In this document: piece by piece, positions 7,545-15,509 of the stretch
Layout of the letters: every line of letters begins with the position of its first letter
Position numbering within the stretch: position 1 is the stretch's first letter
DNA from: Ramlibacter sp.
GTDB taxonomy: Bacteria; Pseudomonadota; Gammaproteobacteria; Burkholderiales; Burkholderiaceae_C
Direction: 5' to 3'
DNA length: 33,269 bases
Assembly (NCBI RefSeq): GCF_029866045.1
Contig: NZ_JARXAB010000162.1
Location: 1 to 33,269, forward strand
Position numbers and translations under genes: made by a program
The notes under the pieces: model-generated
What the model was told of the DNA's origin: nothing
Databases searched by the model: none
The model's input: the letters and a program-made list of their open reading frames with translations, nothing else

Positions 7545-8459
7545 TCAGCCCGGGGGCTTGAGCAGCCCCAGGGCGAAGGTCAAACTGACCGCGCCGAGCG
7601 CATGAGACAGCGTGACCAAGGCGCCCACCAAGGGGCCGTTGTAGCCCATCTTGCTGGCCAACACGTAGCTCGAGGGCGCAGTGGGCATGGCAGAAAACGC
7701 CAGCAAAACGCCGGTCTGTAGCGGGTCCAGGCGCAGTAGGCGCGCGATGACAAAGGCGGCCAGAGGCATCCACAGGTGCTTGACCAGCAGCACCGAGACC
7801 GCCAGGGCCTTGGCCCGGCCCAGGCTGGCGAACTGCATGCCGGCCCCGGCGGCCATCAGGCCCAGGGCGATGGCCGCTTGGCTGATGCGGGTCGCCGCTG
7901 GCTCCATCCAGCCTGGCAGGGACAGGCCGGCCAGGTTGGCTGCCAGGCCCGAGACGGTGGCGATGATCAGCGGATTGCGCACCAGCGCTGCGCCGAAGTG
8001 CGTGCCCGCATGACGCGCCATCGGCCAGACTGCCGCCACGTTGAACACCGGCACGCAAATTCCGATGAGGAGCGCCACCAGCGCCACCCCGGGGCCGCCG
8101 GCCATGCGCTCGACGATGGCCAGGGTGATGTAGCTGTTGAAGCGAAACGCAATCTGCGCGCTGGCGGCATGCTCGCGGATGTCGACATGCCGGCGCAGCC
8201 AGGGCAGGTGGGGGATGGCGTAGGCCAGTGCGATGCCGGTGGCTGCCAGGGCCAGGCCGGCGGCGACCATGTTCGAGGTTGCGCCCAGGTCCAATGGCTT
8301 TCGCACGATGGCCTGGAACAGCAGCACCGGAAACAGAAAGTAGTAGACCAGCCCGTCGACCCGCTGCCACACATCGCGCCCCAGCGCGGTGTAGCGGCAT
8401 ACGAGCCAGCCGATGATGATGAGGGAAAAATCCGGAAACAGCAGCTCGAAGAAATTCAC
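7545..8459 (-). CDS. AEC family transporter (auxin efflux carrier-like permease)
   Basis: This 304-aa polytopic membrane protein starts at a GTG (8459). About ten hydrophobic segments span its length, beginning NFFELLFPDFSLIIIGWLVCRY and ending in a Leu/Ala-rich segment. GMQFASLGRAKALAVSVLLVKHLWMPLAAF and AFSAMPTAPSSYVLASKMGYN are typical of the second half of AEC permeases, the latter being the conserved bacterial AEC motif. Family members move malonate, malate or other organic acids in bacteria, but the substrate here is unknown. It is convergent with queG (11 nt apart) and divergent from the Bug-type binding protein; these belong to different transport families, so any link is only positional. 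Confidence 0.88.
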   Translation of the reverse strand: MNFFELLFPDFSLIIIGWLVCRYTALGRDVWQRVDGLVYYFLFPVLLFQAIVRKPLDLGATSNMVAAGLALAATGIALAYAIPHLPWLRRHVDIREHAASAQIAFRFNSYITLAIVERMAGGPGVALVALLIGICVPVFNVAAVWPMARHAGTHFGAALVRNPLIIATVSGLAANLAGLSLPGWMEPAATRISQAAIALGLMAAGAGMQFASLGRAKALAVSVLLVKHLWMPLAAFVIARLLRLDPLQTGVLLAFSAMPTAPSSYVLASKMGYNGPLVGALVTLSHALGAVSLTFALGLLKPPG

Positions 8460-8611
8460 CCGCTGAGGATACCAAGGGCGCGCGTGTCCCTCTCAGACCT
8501 GCTCCCAGGAGTGCTATGGCGCGCTCGCCAGGGGCCTGCCCTGGCGGATTCTTGCAATATTCCCTAGCTTCCTGGGGGCCAATCCCCATGGCCGGTCGCT
8601 CCGTACGCCGC

Positions 8612-8617
8612 TAATAT
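8612..8617 (+). promoter_or_regulatory. Candidate -10 box (TAATAT) for the Bug-family gene
   Basis: TAATAT lies 37 nt before the ATG, which would leave a leader of about 30 nt containing the GAGGAA ribosome binding site at 8645-8650. No convincing -35 is visible. Confidence 0.35.
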
Positions 8618-8654
8618 GGGCGCCTTTCCACCCACCATCCTCGAGAGGAATGTG

Positions 8655-9635
8655 ATGAAACGCCGCCAATGGTTTGCCCTGTCCCTGTCTGCCTGCGCCC
8701 TGTTGGCCACCAGCGCTGGCTCTGCGCTGGCCCAGGCCTATCCGAACAAGCCTGTGCGTCTGGTGGTGCCCTTCGCACCCGGCGGCACCACCGACATCGT
8801 GGCGCGGGTCATCTCCGAGCCCCTGGGCAAGGTTCTGGGCCAGAGCGTGATTGTGGAAAACCGGGCCGGCGGCGGCGGCATCGTCGGTGCGGGTGAAACC
8901 GTCCGCTCGGCGCCCGACGGTTACGCCCTGGGCGTAGCCACCGTTTCGACCACTGCAACCAATCCGGCGATCAATCCCAAGACGCCTTACAACCCGCTCA
9001 CCGACTTCACGCCGATCATCAACATCGCGGCTACGCCCAATGTGATCGCGGTGCACCCGAGCTTCCCGGCCAAGGACCACAAGACCTTCCTCGAAGTTCT
9101 CAAGAACAACCCGGGCAAGTACTCTTTTGCGTCCTCCGGCACCGGCGGCATCGGCCACCTGCAGATGGAGCTCTACAAGAGTCTCACCAGCGCATTGATC
9201 CTGCACGTCCCCTATAGCGGCGCCGGCCCGGCCCTCAACGACACCGTGGCGGGCCATGTGCCCGTGATTTTCGACAACCTTCCCTCTGCCCTTCCCTTCA
9301 TCAAGGAGGGTAAGCTGGTCGCGATTGCGGTGGCCGCGCCGCAGCGCCTGGCGGTGCTGCCCAATGTGCCCACCTTCAAGGAGTTGGGCCTGGAGCCAGT
9401 GAACCGCATGGCCTACTACGGCATCCTCGGCCCCAAGGGCCTGCCCCGTGATGTGGTCGACAAGGTGCACACCGGTACGATGAAGGCGCTGCAGGACCCG
9501 GCGGTGCGCAAGCGCATCGAGGACACCGGCTCCCTGGTGATCGGCAACTCGCCGCAGGAATTCGCCGCCCAGATCGAGGCCGAATTCAAGGTCTACAAGA
9601 ACGTGGTGGATACCGCCAAGCTGCGCCTCGATTGA
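8655..9635 (+). CDS. Bug/TctC-family tripartite tricarboxylate transporter substrate-binding protein
   Basis: This 326-aa periplasmic solute-binding protein starts at the ATG 4 nt after GAGGAA; an in-frame upstream ATG lacks such a site. A signal peptide ([10 protein letters not shown], hydrophobic to about 23, then ALA) is probably cleaved after residue 26. The mature protein opens [20 protein letters not shown], and [24 protein letters not shown] follows; both are Bug hallmarks. Bug proteins bind carboxylates or other small organic acids and are greatly expanded in Burkholderiales. No TctA or TctB membrane genes lie nearby, so this is an orphan binding protein; many Bug genes are orphans. 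Confidence 0.94.
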   Translation: MKRRQWFALSLSACALLATSAGSALAQAYPNKPVRLVVPFAPGGTTDIVARVISEPLGKVLGQSVIVENRAGGGGIVGAGETVRSAPDGYALGVATVSTTATNPAINPKTPYNPLTDFTPIINIAATPNVIAVHPSFPAKDHKTFLEVLKNNPGKYSFASSGTGGIGHLQMELYKSLTSALILHVPYSGAGPALNDTVAGHVPVIFDNLPSALPFIKEGKLVAIAVAAPQRLAVLPNVPTFKELGLEPVNRMAYYGILGPKGLPRDVVDKVHTGTMKALQDPAVRKRIEDTGSLVIGNSPQEFAAQIEAEFKVYKNVVDTAKLRLD

Positions 9636-9675
9636 GACCCCCACTGAGAACACGCCTGCCAGCGCGTGCTCTGCA

Positions 9676-10620
9676 TTGAAAGCCCGCCACACAGCAGTCG
9701 GCTCTGACGCTGGCTCTGGCGAAGACGCCCCGGCAAGGTCTGATCCAGCGGTCGACCTCTTTATCGACGCCCTCTGGCTCGAGGAGGGCTTGGCCCGCAA
9801 CACCTTGGACGCCTATCGGCGTGACTTGGGGGCCTTCTCCGCCTGGCTGGCCGGGCAGGGGCTGCCCCTCGACAGCGCAGGCGAGCATGATCTGGCCGGC
9901 TACTTCGCCGCCCGTCACGCACAGACCAAGGCCACCTCGGCCAATCGGCGCTTGGCGGTGCTGCGGCGCTACTTCCGCTGGGCCCTGCGCGAGGGTCGGG
10001 TGCGGGTCGATCCGACCCTCAAGACGCCCTCGGCCAAGCGGCCGCTGCGGGTACCCAAGTCTCTTTCGCAAAGTCAGGTCGAGGCGCTGCTGGCTGCCCC
10101 CGATGTGCGGACGCCGCTGGGCCTGCGGGACCGGGCCATGCTCGAGTTGATCTACGCCAGCGGTCTGCGTGTCAGCGAGTTGGTCACGCTCAAGGTGATC
10201 AACGTGAGTTTGTCTGAGCACGTGGTGCGGGTCTTGGGCAAGGGCGCAAAGATCCGCCTGGTGCCGTTCGGGGAGGTCGCGCGTGACTGGCTGGTACGCT
10301 ATCTGGAGGAGGCCCGCGGCGAGATCCTCGGCGCCCAGCAGACGGACGACCTGTTTGTGACCGCACGTGGCGCCGGCATGACCCGGGCCATGTTTTGGGT
10401 CATTGTGAAGAAGTGTGCGCAGCAGGCCGGAATTACCGCGCCGCTCTCGCCGCACACCCTGCGTCATGCCTTCGCCACGCACCTGCTCAACCACGGCGCA
10501 GACCTGCGTGCGGTGCAGATGCTGCTGGGGCATGCAGACATCTCTACCACCACGATATACACCCATGTGGCGCGTGAGCGGCTGAAACAGCTGCATGCGA
10601 AGCACCACCCTCGGGCCTGA
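9676..10620 (+). CDS. xerD: Site-specific tyrosine recombinase XerD
   Basis: This 314-aa tyrosine recombinase resolves chromosome dimers at dif together with XerC and FtsK. The N-terminal SAM-like domain (about 24-110) contains LARNTLDAYRRDLGAF. The catalytic domain shows R165 (YASGLRVSEL), K189 (LGKGAKIRLVPFG), H260 and R263 (SPHTLRHAFATHLLNHGADL), H286 (LLGHADISTTTIYTHV) and Y295. The tail VARERLKQLHAKHHPRA is diagnostic of XerD rather than XerC. The TTG at 9676 is the only reasonable start but has no clear ribosome binding site; the first 20 residues are low in conservation, so the true start is uncertain. No dif-like site is seen in the window. Confidence 0.93.
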   Translation: MKARHTAVGSDAGSGEDAPARSDPAVDLFIDALWLEEGLARNTLDAYRRDLGAFSAWLAGQGLPLDSAGEHDLAGYFAARHAQTKATSANRRLAVLRRYFRWALREGRVRVDPTLKTPSAKRPLRVPKSLSQSQVEALLAAPDVRTPLGLRDRAMLELIYASGLRVSELVTLKVINVSLSEHVVRVLGKGAKIRLVPFGEVARDWLVRYLEEARGEILGAQQTDDLFVTARGAGMTRAMFWVIVKKCAQQAGITAPLSPHTLRHAFATHLLNHGADLRAVQMLLGHADISTTTIYTHVARERLKQLHAKHHPRA

Positions 10621-10756
10621 GGTTGGGCTCCGGGCGGCCGTTGGCGGGCTTGCAGGACCCGATAACTGTGCAGGAATGCCGCTGCTGCCGGTAGCCCCTG
10701 TTAATCCTGCCAGACCGGCCGCGCTACCCGGAAGCGTTTGGGGCAATCTGCCCACC

Positions 10757-11284
10757 ATGCTCAAACGCTCTTACTTCGACATGAGTGGCTTGCGCGGCCA
10801 GCGGCTGCGCAACTTGCTTCAGCACGGTTCCCAGACGCTGGCGCCGGCGGCCATCCGTGAGAGCGACTGGGACAGCTGGACCTTGCCGGAGCACGGCATC
10901 TCCGGCCGTGACGCGCGGCGTCTGGCCCTGGCCATGGAAGTGCTGCACGCTTGGGTTTTTTATCTGGCCCGCGCTTCCGATGTGCGCCATGCGCAGGAGC
11001 GCGTGCCGGTGCTCGAACTGGCCATTTCCGAAGACACCATTGCCCGTTGCCAGGAGCCAGGCTTTTCAGAAATGGGCGGGGAGGACTTGCTGATGTTTCC
11101 CCACAGCACATCCTTCGCGGTGCTGCGCACCGCCCAGGGGCCCACCCACTATGGAGGGGTGCCGCATTTCATTGCCATTGTCCGCGGCGACCCGGGCTCG
11201 CTCGGCCCAGGCATCACCGACGACAACCTGCCAGAGGTACGTCCCTGGCGTCGGCCTCGGGCAGAGGGCGCAGGAGGCGCCTAG
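10757..11284 (+). CDS. Uncharacterised 175-aa protein
   Basis: I do not recognise the family. The ATG at 10757 gives MLKRSYFDMSGLRGQRLRNL; an internal ATG at 10781 is an alternative, and no ribosome binding site is visible for either. It appears soluble and mixed alpha/beta, with no signal peptide or strong membrane segment. The middle is Trp/His-containing (SDWDSWTLPEHGISGRDARRL), and the segment FPHSTSFAVLRTAQGPTHYGG precedes a hydrophobic strand HFIAIVRGDPGS. The C-terminal 20 residues are Pro/Arg/Gly-rich. Codon use is GC-rich like its neighbours, which supports real coding. It starts 136 nt after xerD on the same strand, and its TAG stop lies inside a 22-nt perfect palindrome. Confidence 0.6.
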   Translation: MLKRSYFDMSGLRGQRLRNLLQHGSQTLAPAAIRESDWDSWTLPEHGISGRDARRLALAMEVLHAWVFYLARASDVRHAQERVPVLELAISEDTIARCQEPGFSEMGGEDLLMFPHSTSFAVLRTAQGPTHYGGVPHFIAIVRGDPGSLGPGITDDNLPEVRPWRRPRAEGAGGA

Positions 11285-11302
11285 GCTGCCTAGGCAGCCT
11301 AG
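11281..11302. terminator. Perfect 22-nt palindrome at the end of the 175-aa gene, convergent with aroQ
   Basis: CTAGGCTGCC, TA and GGCAGCCTAG form a perfect palindrome (9-bp stem with a CTAG loop). It contains CTAG three times, a tetramer that is generally rare in bacterial DNA, and it includes the TAG stop of the upstream gene. Only GTCTTT follows on the + strand, so termination would be weak. Because it lies between convergent genes, a bidirectional terminator is the simplest reading; a dimeric protein-binding site is possible. Confidence 0.5.
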
Positions 11303-11347
11303 GTCTTTGGTGGGGTCGCTCTGCCAGCCACCAAGGCCGGCAAGCTC

Positions 11348-11797
11348 TCACCTCGCCATGTCTGCCAGCGCGCCGATCGCTAGGGAATAGCCAGGCACGC
11401 CGAAGCCGGCCATCACTGCTTTGGCGGCCGGTGAGATGTAGCTGTGGTGGCGGAAGCTTTCGCGGGCGTGCACGTTGCTGATGTGTAGCTCGATCACCAG
11501 GGCGCCCGCGCCTTTGATTGCGTCATGCAGCGCGATGCTGGTATGCGTGTACGCGCCTGCGTTGAGGATCACGCCGGCTGCTTTGCCCTCGGCCTGGGCA
11601 CGGCCGGCTTCGTGGATCCAGGTGACCAACTCACCCTCGTGGTTGGTCTGGCGAAAGTCCAGGGCCAGCCCGTGCCGGGCGCAGGCCTCGCGGCACAGGG
11701 TCTCGACGTCGCCGAGAGTCTGGGAGCCGTAGACCTGGGGCTCACGCGTGCCCAGCAGGTTGAGGTTGGGGCCGTTGAGGACGTAGGCGGTTTTCAT
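11348..11797 (-). CDS. aroQ: Type II 3-dehydroquinate dehydratase
   Basis: This 149-aa enzyme dehydrates 3-dehydroquinate to 3-dehydroshikimate in the shikimate pathway. The N-terminal [20 protein letters not shown] contains the catalytic Y23 and the flexible-loop arginine R18. [16 protein letters not shown] (79-94) corresponds to the family NPGAYTHTS motif with Ala in place of Pro. [21 protein letters not shown] contains H105 and R112. Length is normal for the dodecameric class II enzyme. The ATG at 11797 has no obvious ribosome binding site but matches family N-termini exactly. The accB/accC genes that often follow aroQ in proteobacteria are not next to it here. Confidence 0.96.
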   Translation of the reverse strand: MKTAYVLNGPNLNLLGTREPQVYGSQTLGDVETLCREACARHGLALDFRQTNHEGELVTWIHEAGRAQAEGKAAGVILNAGAYTHTSIALHDAIKGAGALVIELHISNVHARESFRHHSYISPAAKAVMAGFGVPGYSLAIGALADMAR

Positions 11798-11948
11798 GGC
11801 TTGTGTGCTGGGTTCAGAGGTTCGCAGTGTTCGCGGGCATCTGCTGCCCCTGCGCTGGAGGCAGCGGGCAAGCGGGTCGCCAGAAGCGTAGCAGACTCGA
11901 CAGGCGGTCTGCACCCCGCCGGCGGCAGCGCGCCGGTCCCTGCCGCCC

Positions 11949-12725
11949 TCAGGGCAGACTGCGGGCGCAACGAAAGCCGATGTACACGACGGCGGTGTCG
12001 CGCGGCTTGGACTGCAGGTGCTCGTGGTGCATTTGTGCCGTCCCGTACCACCAGGAGCCACCCCGGGTCGGTCGCTCGGCCCCCGGGCCGCCGTCGTCCG
12101 TCCACTCCCAGACATTGGCCGCCATCTCGTGCAGCCCATTCACGCCGGCGGGCGTGCTGCCCACCGCCGCATGGCCCCGACCGCGCGAGGTGACTTGACG
12201 CGGTTCTGCGAGGACGGTCGGGGTCATGCCGCATCCTTCGGCGCAGTTGGCGCCAGCCGGGGATTCGCCGGTGGGGAAGGGGTAGCGGCGGCCGGTGACG
12301 AAGCCAGCCGGCGGCTTGGGCCGCCTCTCGGTATAGGCCGCTTCCATCCATTCGGCGTCGGTGGGCAGGCGCTTGCCCGCCCATCGGCAGAAAGCCTGGG
12401 CCTCGTCGAAGCGCAGGTGGACTGCCGGTTCCCGGTCGCTGCCAGGGCGGCCAAACGGCGATTGCCAGGTCCAGCCCGTGCGGCGCACCCAGCCGCCTTC
12501 GAAGGTGGAGCCACCTCCATCCCGTTCAGCTTGGCTGACGAAGCCGGTGGCCCGGGCGAACTCGCGGAATGCGCCAAGGGTCACCTCGGTGCGGTCGATC
12601 TCGAAGCGCCCCACGGTCTGCATCCCCGCGCCCGCGCGAGGAGCCTCTGGCGCCGCGGCTGAGGCGAGGCCGGCGCAGTACGAGGCCATGGTCAGGGCAA
12701 GTGCGGTTGGCAGGCGGCGATGCAT
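11949..12725 (-). CDS. Secreted FGE-sulfatase (SUMF1) domain protein lacking the usual first active-site Cys
   Basis: This 258-aa protein has a Sec signal peptide ([10 protein letters not shown] to about ASA at 23) and a formylglycine-generating-enzyme fold. Visible family motifs are [21 protein letters not shown] (41-61), [25 protein letters not shown] (106-130) and [17 protein letters not shown] (195-211). The signature [12 protein letters not shown] (221-232) has Tyr where copper-dependent FGE has its first catalytic Cys; C253 in GFRCAR remains. Formylglycine-forming activity is therefore unlikely, and a binding or other oxygenase-like role, as in PvdO/NirV relatives, fits better. AGGAA precedes the ATG by 9 nt. 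Surrounding genes on the same strand encode an Fe(II) oxygenase and a ferritin-like protein. Confidence 0.85.
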   Translation of the reverse strand: MHRRLPTALALTMASYCAGLASAAAPEAPRAGAGMQTVGRFEIDRTEVTLGAFREFARATGFVSQAERDGGGSTFEGGWVRRTGWTWQSPFGRPGSDREPAVHLRFDEAQAFCRWAGKRLPTDAEWMEAAYTERRPKPPAGFVTGRRYPFPTGESPAGANCAEGCGMTPTVLAEPRQVTSRGRGHAAVGSTPAGVNGLHEMAANVWEWTDDGGPGAERPTRGGSWWYGTAQMHHEHLQSKPRDTAVVYIGFRCARSLP

Positions 12726-12835
12726 GCGGCAGGTTCCTGGTTCGGGAATGTCTGTTGGCGAGCAAGTGGGCAATGTAGCCGCGCCCGCAAGGCCCCAGCC
12801 GGCGTGGGGCTCAACCCAAGGGCACAAGCTGGGAC

Positions 12836-13774
12836 TCAGCCTGCCTCGCCGCCGTAGGTGGCCTGCAGCCGTTGCCGCAGGTGTTCGGCGGCGGTGATGG
12901 GCGGGTGACGGGGCGCCTGCCCGGCGGGGACGCAGCCGGGCAGGGCGCTGACCAGCGCGTCTGGGTTGGGGTCGAGGAAAAAGGCGATCGAGTGCCGCAG
13001 ACGCGGTGGCGCGCCGACCCGGTGCGGGGTGGACAGATAAACGTCGTTGGACCAGCGCATCAGGCAGTCGCCGATGTTGCACATGAAGGCACCCGGCAGG
13101 TGTGGCGCGTCGATCCAGCGGCCGTCCCGGCTTTGCACCTGCAAGCCCGGCACGCCGTCCGTGGCCAGCAGGGTGACGTTGCCATAGTCGGTATGGGCGC
13201 CGGCACCTGCCTGGGCGCCGCCGCTCGTCCCTGATTGGGTCGTCGGTGCCGGTGGGTAGCGCAGGAAGCGCAGGGTCGCCATCGGCTGGTCGAGCTTGTC
13301 GGCGAAGAAGTCCTCGGCCAAGCCCAGGTCTAGGGCGAAGGCCCGATGCAGTCGCCGGCCAACTGCCAGCACCGCGTCGAAATAGGCCTGCACCGGCGTT
13401 TGCCAGCCCGCGATCGGTGGCCAGAGGTTGGCGGGGCGATCCGGTGCACCGTCCCAGACCAAGTTGTAGGCCTCCTTCAGGTCGGGGGCCGCCTTCTCGT
13501 CGAGCGACTCCACGCCCAGGGCCACATAGCCTCGGTTGTGGCCGTGGCGGCGGATGGACAAGGCCTCTTTGGCCCCGGCTTCCAGCTCGAACAGCCGCTG
13601 CCCAGCCTCGAAGGCCTGCGCCATTTGTGTGGCCGGGATGCCGTGACCAGTGATCGCGAAAAAGCCGATGTCCCGGCATGCCGCGCCGACCGCGTGGGCG
13701 ACCGCACGGCGGGCGGCGAGGTCGCCACCTGACAGGGCGGCGATGTCGATCAGGGGTATCTGGTCGGGCTGCAT
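12836..13774 (-). CDS. 2-oxoglutarate/Fe(II)-dependent oxygenase, isopenicillin N synthase-like
   Basis: This 312-aa double-stranded beta-helix oxygenase has an N-terminal DIOX_N-type region (IPLIDIAALSGGD, then CRDIGFFAITGHGIP at 33-47) and a catalytic core. The iron ligands are H194 and D196 (GAHTDYGNVTLLATD) and H251 (STPHRV). The 2-oxoglutarate-binding R-x-S is R260 and S262 (LRHSIAFFLDPNP). The family includes IPNS, flavone synthases and many bacterial enzymes of unknown substrate, so no specific reaction can be assigned. It lies 29 nt after the DUF455 gene on the same strand and so probably shares its transcript. No clear ribosome binding site precedes the ATG. Confidence 0.88.
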   Translation of the reverse strand: MQPDQIPLIDIAALSGGDLAARRAVAHAVGAACRDIGFFAITGHGIPATQMAQAFEAGQRLFELEAGAKEALSIRRHGHNRGYVALGVESLDEKAAPDLKEAYNLVWDGAPDRPANLWPPIAGWQTPVQAYFDAVLAVGRRLHRAFALDLGLAEDFFADKLDQPMATLRFLRYPPAPTTQSGTSGGAQAGAGAHTDYGNVTLLATDGVPGLQVQSRDGRWIDAPHLPGAFMCNIGDCLMRWSNDVYLSTPHRVGAPPRLRHSIAFFLDPNPDALVSALPGCVPAGQAPRHPPITAAEHLRQRLQATYGGEAG

Positions 13775-13803
13775 GGTTGTCTGCGTGTTCAGCCGGTAAG
13801 GGC

Positions 13804-14715
13804 TCAGGTTGCGGGTGCGAGCCGGTCGGCCGCAGGCTGCTCGGCCTGCAAGAAGGCGAGCTCCTCGTCCGAAAAGCCTGCGCGCCGGCGGGCGGCGGCG
13901 TTGAAGGGCGGGTGCAGTCGGGGCGCGGCGTAGCGCACCACCAGCGTGGGGTAATGCGCCACCGGGTCCAGTCCCTCACGGGCACAGAGCCAGCGGTACC
14001 AGTGGTTCCCAATGGCCACATGGCCCACTTCGTCGCGCAAGATGATGTCCAGTACCTCGACGGTCTCGAGCGCCAGCGGCGTGCCGACAGCCCGCAGCTT
14101 GTTCTGGATCTGGGGTGTGGCGTCCAGGCCGCGCGCCTCCAGCGTGCGGGGCACCAGGGCCATGCGGGCGACGATGTCGTCCTGGGTGCGCAGGCACATG
14201 GTCCAGAGGTTGTCGTGGGCGTCGAAGTCGCCATAGGCATGGCCCAGCTTTCGCAGCAGTTCGGCGAGCAGGCCATGGTGGTAGGCCTCCTCGGCCGCGA
14301 CACGCACCCAGTCTTGGTGAAAGGCGGGTGGCATGCCGTCAAAGCGCCAGGCTGCGTCGAGCGCCAGGTTGATCGCATTGAACTCGATGTGCGCAATGGC
14401 ATGCACCAGGGCAGCCAGGCCCTCTGGCTTGTGCGGTGACCGCCGCGGCACCTTGGCTGGGTGTACCAGGTCTGGACGGACTGGGCGGCCGGGCAACTCA
14501 CCCTGGCAGGGTGGACGGTTTTCGGCGATCGATAGCCGGGGCCCGAGCCCGCTCGCCAGCCCTGAGGTGGCGGGTGCCACGGCCCTCCCGCTTTTGTCAA
14601 CCAGCGGCGCCTGGTCTGGCGCGGTGCTGGCGTGCAGGGTCTGCGCCAGGGCGCACTTGGCCGCCGGGTCGGGCTCGAGCAGGGCCGCCAAGGCCAGGGC
14701 GCGCAGTTCAGACAT
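13804..14715 (-). CDS. DUF455 ferritin-like domain protein
   Basis: This 303-aa protein belongs to the DUF455 (PF04305) ferritin-like superfamily. A four-helix bundle is suggested by HIEFNAINLALDAAWRF (E111), VAAEEAYHHGLLAELLRKLG (E142/E143, H146/H147) and VLDIILRDEVGHVAIGNHWY (E229, H232). This E..ExxH..ExxH pattern is typical of diiron proteins, and MiaE-like hydroxylases are the nearest functional relatives; the actual reaction is unknown. The ATG at 14715 is preferred because MSELRALALAALLEPDPAAK matches the family opening; a longer frame starts at 14796. A CACAAT hexamer lies 8 nt before this ATG. The gene diverges from the gamma-carbonic anhydrase. Confidence 0.85.
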   Translation of the reverse strand: MSELRALALAALLEPDPAAKCALAQTLHASTAPDQAPLVDKSGRAVAPATSGLASGLGPRLSIAENRPPCQGELPGRPVRPDLVHPAKVPRRSPHKPEGLAALVHAIAHIEFNAINLALDAAWRFDGMPPAFHQDWVRVAAEEAYHHGLLAELLRKLGHAYGDFDAHDNLWTMCLRTQDDIVARMALVPRTLEARGLDATPQIQNKLRAVGTPLALETVEVLDIILRDEVGHVAIGNHWYRWLCAREGLDPVAHYPTLVVRYAAPRLHPPFNAAARRRAGFSDEELAFLQAEQPAADRLAPAT

Positions 14716-14819
14716 CGCCCGCGATTGTGTCACGCAGCCCTGGCGAGCCAGGCGGTGAGTGAACGGCTTGCAAGCAGCCGGCGTCTTGTCGCACAAAGGC
14801 CAGCTGGGGCGGGCCTGCC

Positions 14820-14825
14820 TACAAT
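14820..14825 (+). promoter_or_regulatory. Candidate -10 box (TACAAT) for the gamma-carbonic anhydrase gene
   Basis: TACAAT lies 42 nt before the ATG, leaving a leader of about 35 nt with GAAGG as a weak ribosome binding site. No -35 match at 17 bp is evident. Confidence 0.4.
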
Positions 14826-14867
14826 CGGTGCCAGATCTCTGGGTCTCCCATCTTCGAAGGCAACAGC

Positions 14868-15392
14868 ATGGCTCTCTACGAAATCGACGGAAAATCCCCC
14901 CGGCTTGGCAGCGGCGTCTGGGTGGCCGACAGCGCTGACGTGGTGGGGGATGTGGAAATTGGCGACAACGCCAGCGTCTGGTTCGGCGTGGTGATCCGCG
15001 GTGACAACGAGACGATTCGCATCGGCAAGGGCAGCAATGTGCAGGACCTGTCGGTGCTGCACTCCGACCAAGGCAAGCCGCTGTCCATCGGCAATAACGT
15101 GACGCTGGGCCATCAGGTCATGGTTCACGGCTGCACCATCGGCGACAACAGCCTGATTGGCATAGGATCTGTCGTTCTCAATGGCGCGGTCATTGGCCGC
15201 AACTGCATCGTCGGTGCAGGCAGCGTGGTCACCGAGGGCAAGGAATTTCCCGACAACTCCCTCATCATTGGCAGCCCGGCCAAGGTGGTGCGTACGCTCG
15301 ATGACGCAGCCGCCGCGCGGCTTGCAGCCAGCGCTGAGAACTACATCGCCAACAGCCGCCGCTTCGCCCGTGGGCTGAAGAAGGTCGGCTGA
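14868..15392 (+). CDS. Gamma-carbonic anhydrase family protein (left-handed beta-helix hexapeptide repeat)
   Basis: This 174-aa protein has hexapeptide repeats such as [20 protein letters not shown] and [15 protein letters not shown], which form a left-handed beta-helix. The presumed zinc histidines are H65 (SVLHSD), H82 and H87 (LGHQVMVHG), as in Cam/CamH and the YrdA/PaaY group. C-terminal [15 protein letters not shown] is a standard family segment ahead of a helix. Whether it hydrates CO2 or acts as a thioesterase, as some PaaY proteins do, cannot be told from sequence. Hsp33 follows 117 nt downstream of the stop and could share the transcript. Confidence 0.92.
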   Translation: MALYEIDGKSPRLGSGVWVADSADVVGDVEIGDNASVWFGVVIRGDNETIRIGKGSNVQDLSVLHSDQGKPLSIGNNVTLGHQVMVHGCTIGDNSLIGIGSVVLNGAVIGRNCIVGAGSVVTEGKEFPDNSLIIGSPAKVVRTLDDAAAARLAASAENYIANSRRFARGLKKVG

Positions 15393-15509
15393 CAGGGCCC
15401 CGGGCCCTTGCCTGCATTGCCGAGTCTGGCCTCACTGCCTGATTCCACGCCCGATCCCCCGCCTGACCCCGCGCGCCTGATCCCACGCGCCTATTTGCCG
15501 GACATCCCC

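Noticed and set aside
9636..10756. Integrative element around the tyrosine recombinase
   Set aside because: The recombinase is housekeeping XerD by its C-terminal signature, and no att repeats, tRNA or phage genes are nearby.
12726..14600. Upstream extension of the FGE-like frame to about 883 codons on the - strand
   Set aside because: The extension reads through the out-of-frame 2OG oxygenase and DUF455 genes and is Arg/Pro-rich; the signal peptide and ribosome binding site define the real start at 12725.
15408..15509. TTG start adding 34 residues to Hsp33
   Set aside because: The extra residues are Pro-rich and absent from the family; GTG 15510 gives the expected N-terminus, although the longer form cannot be fully excluded.
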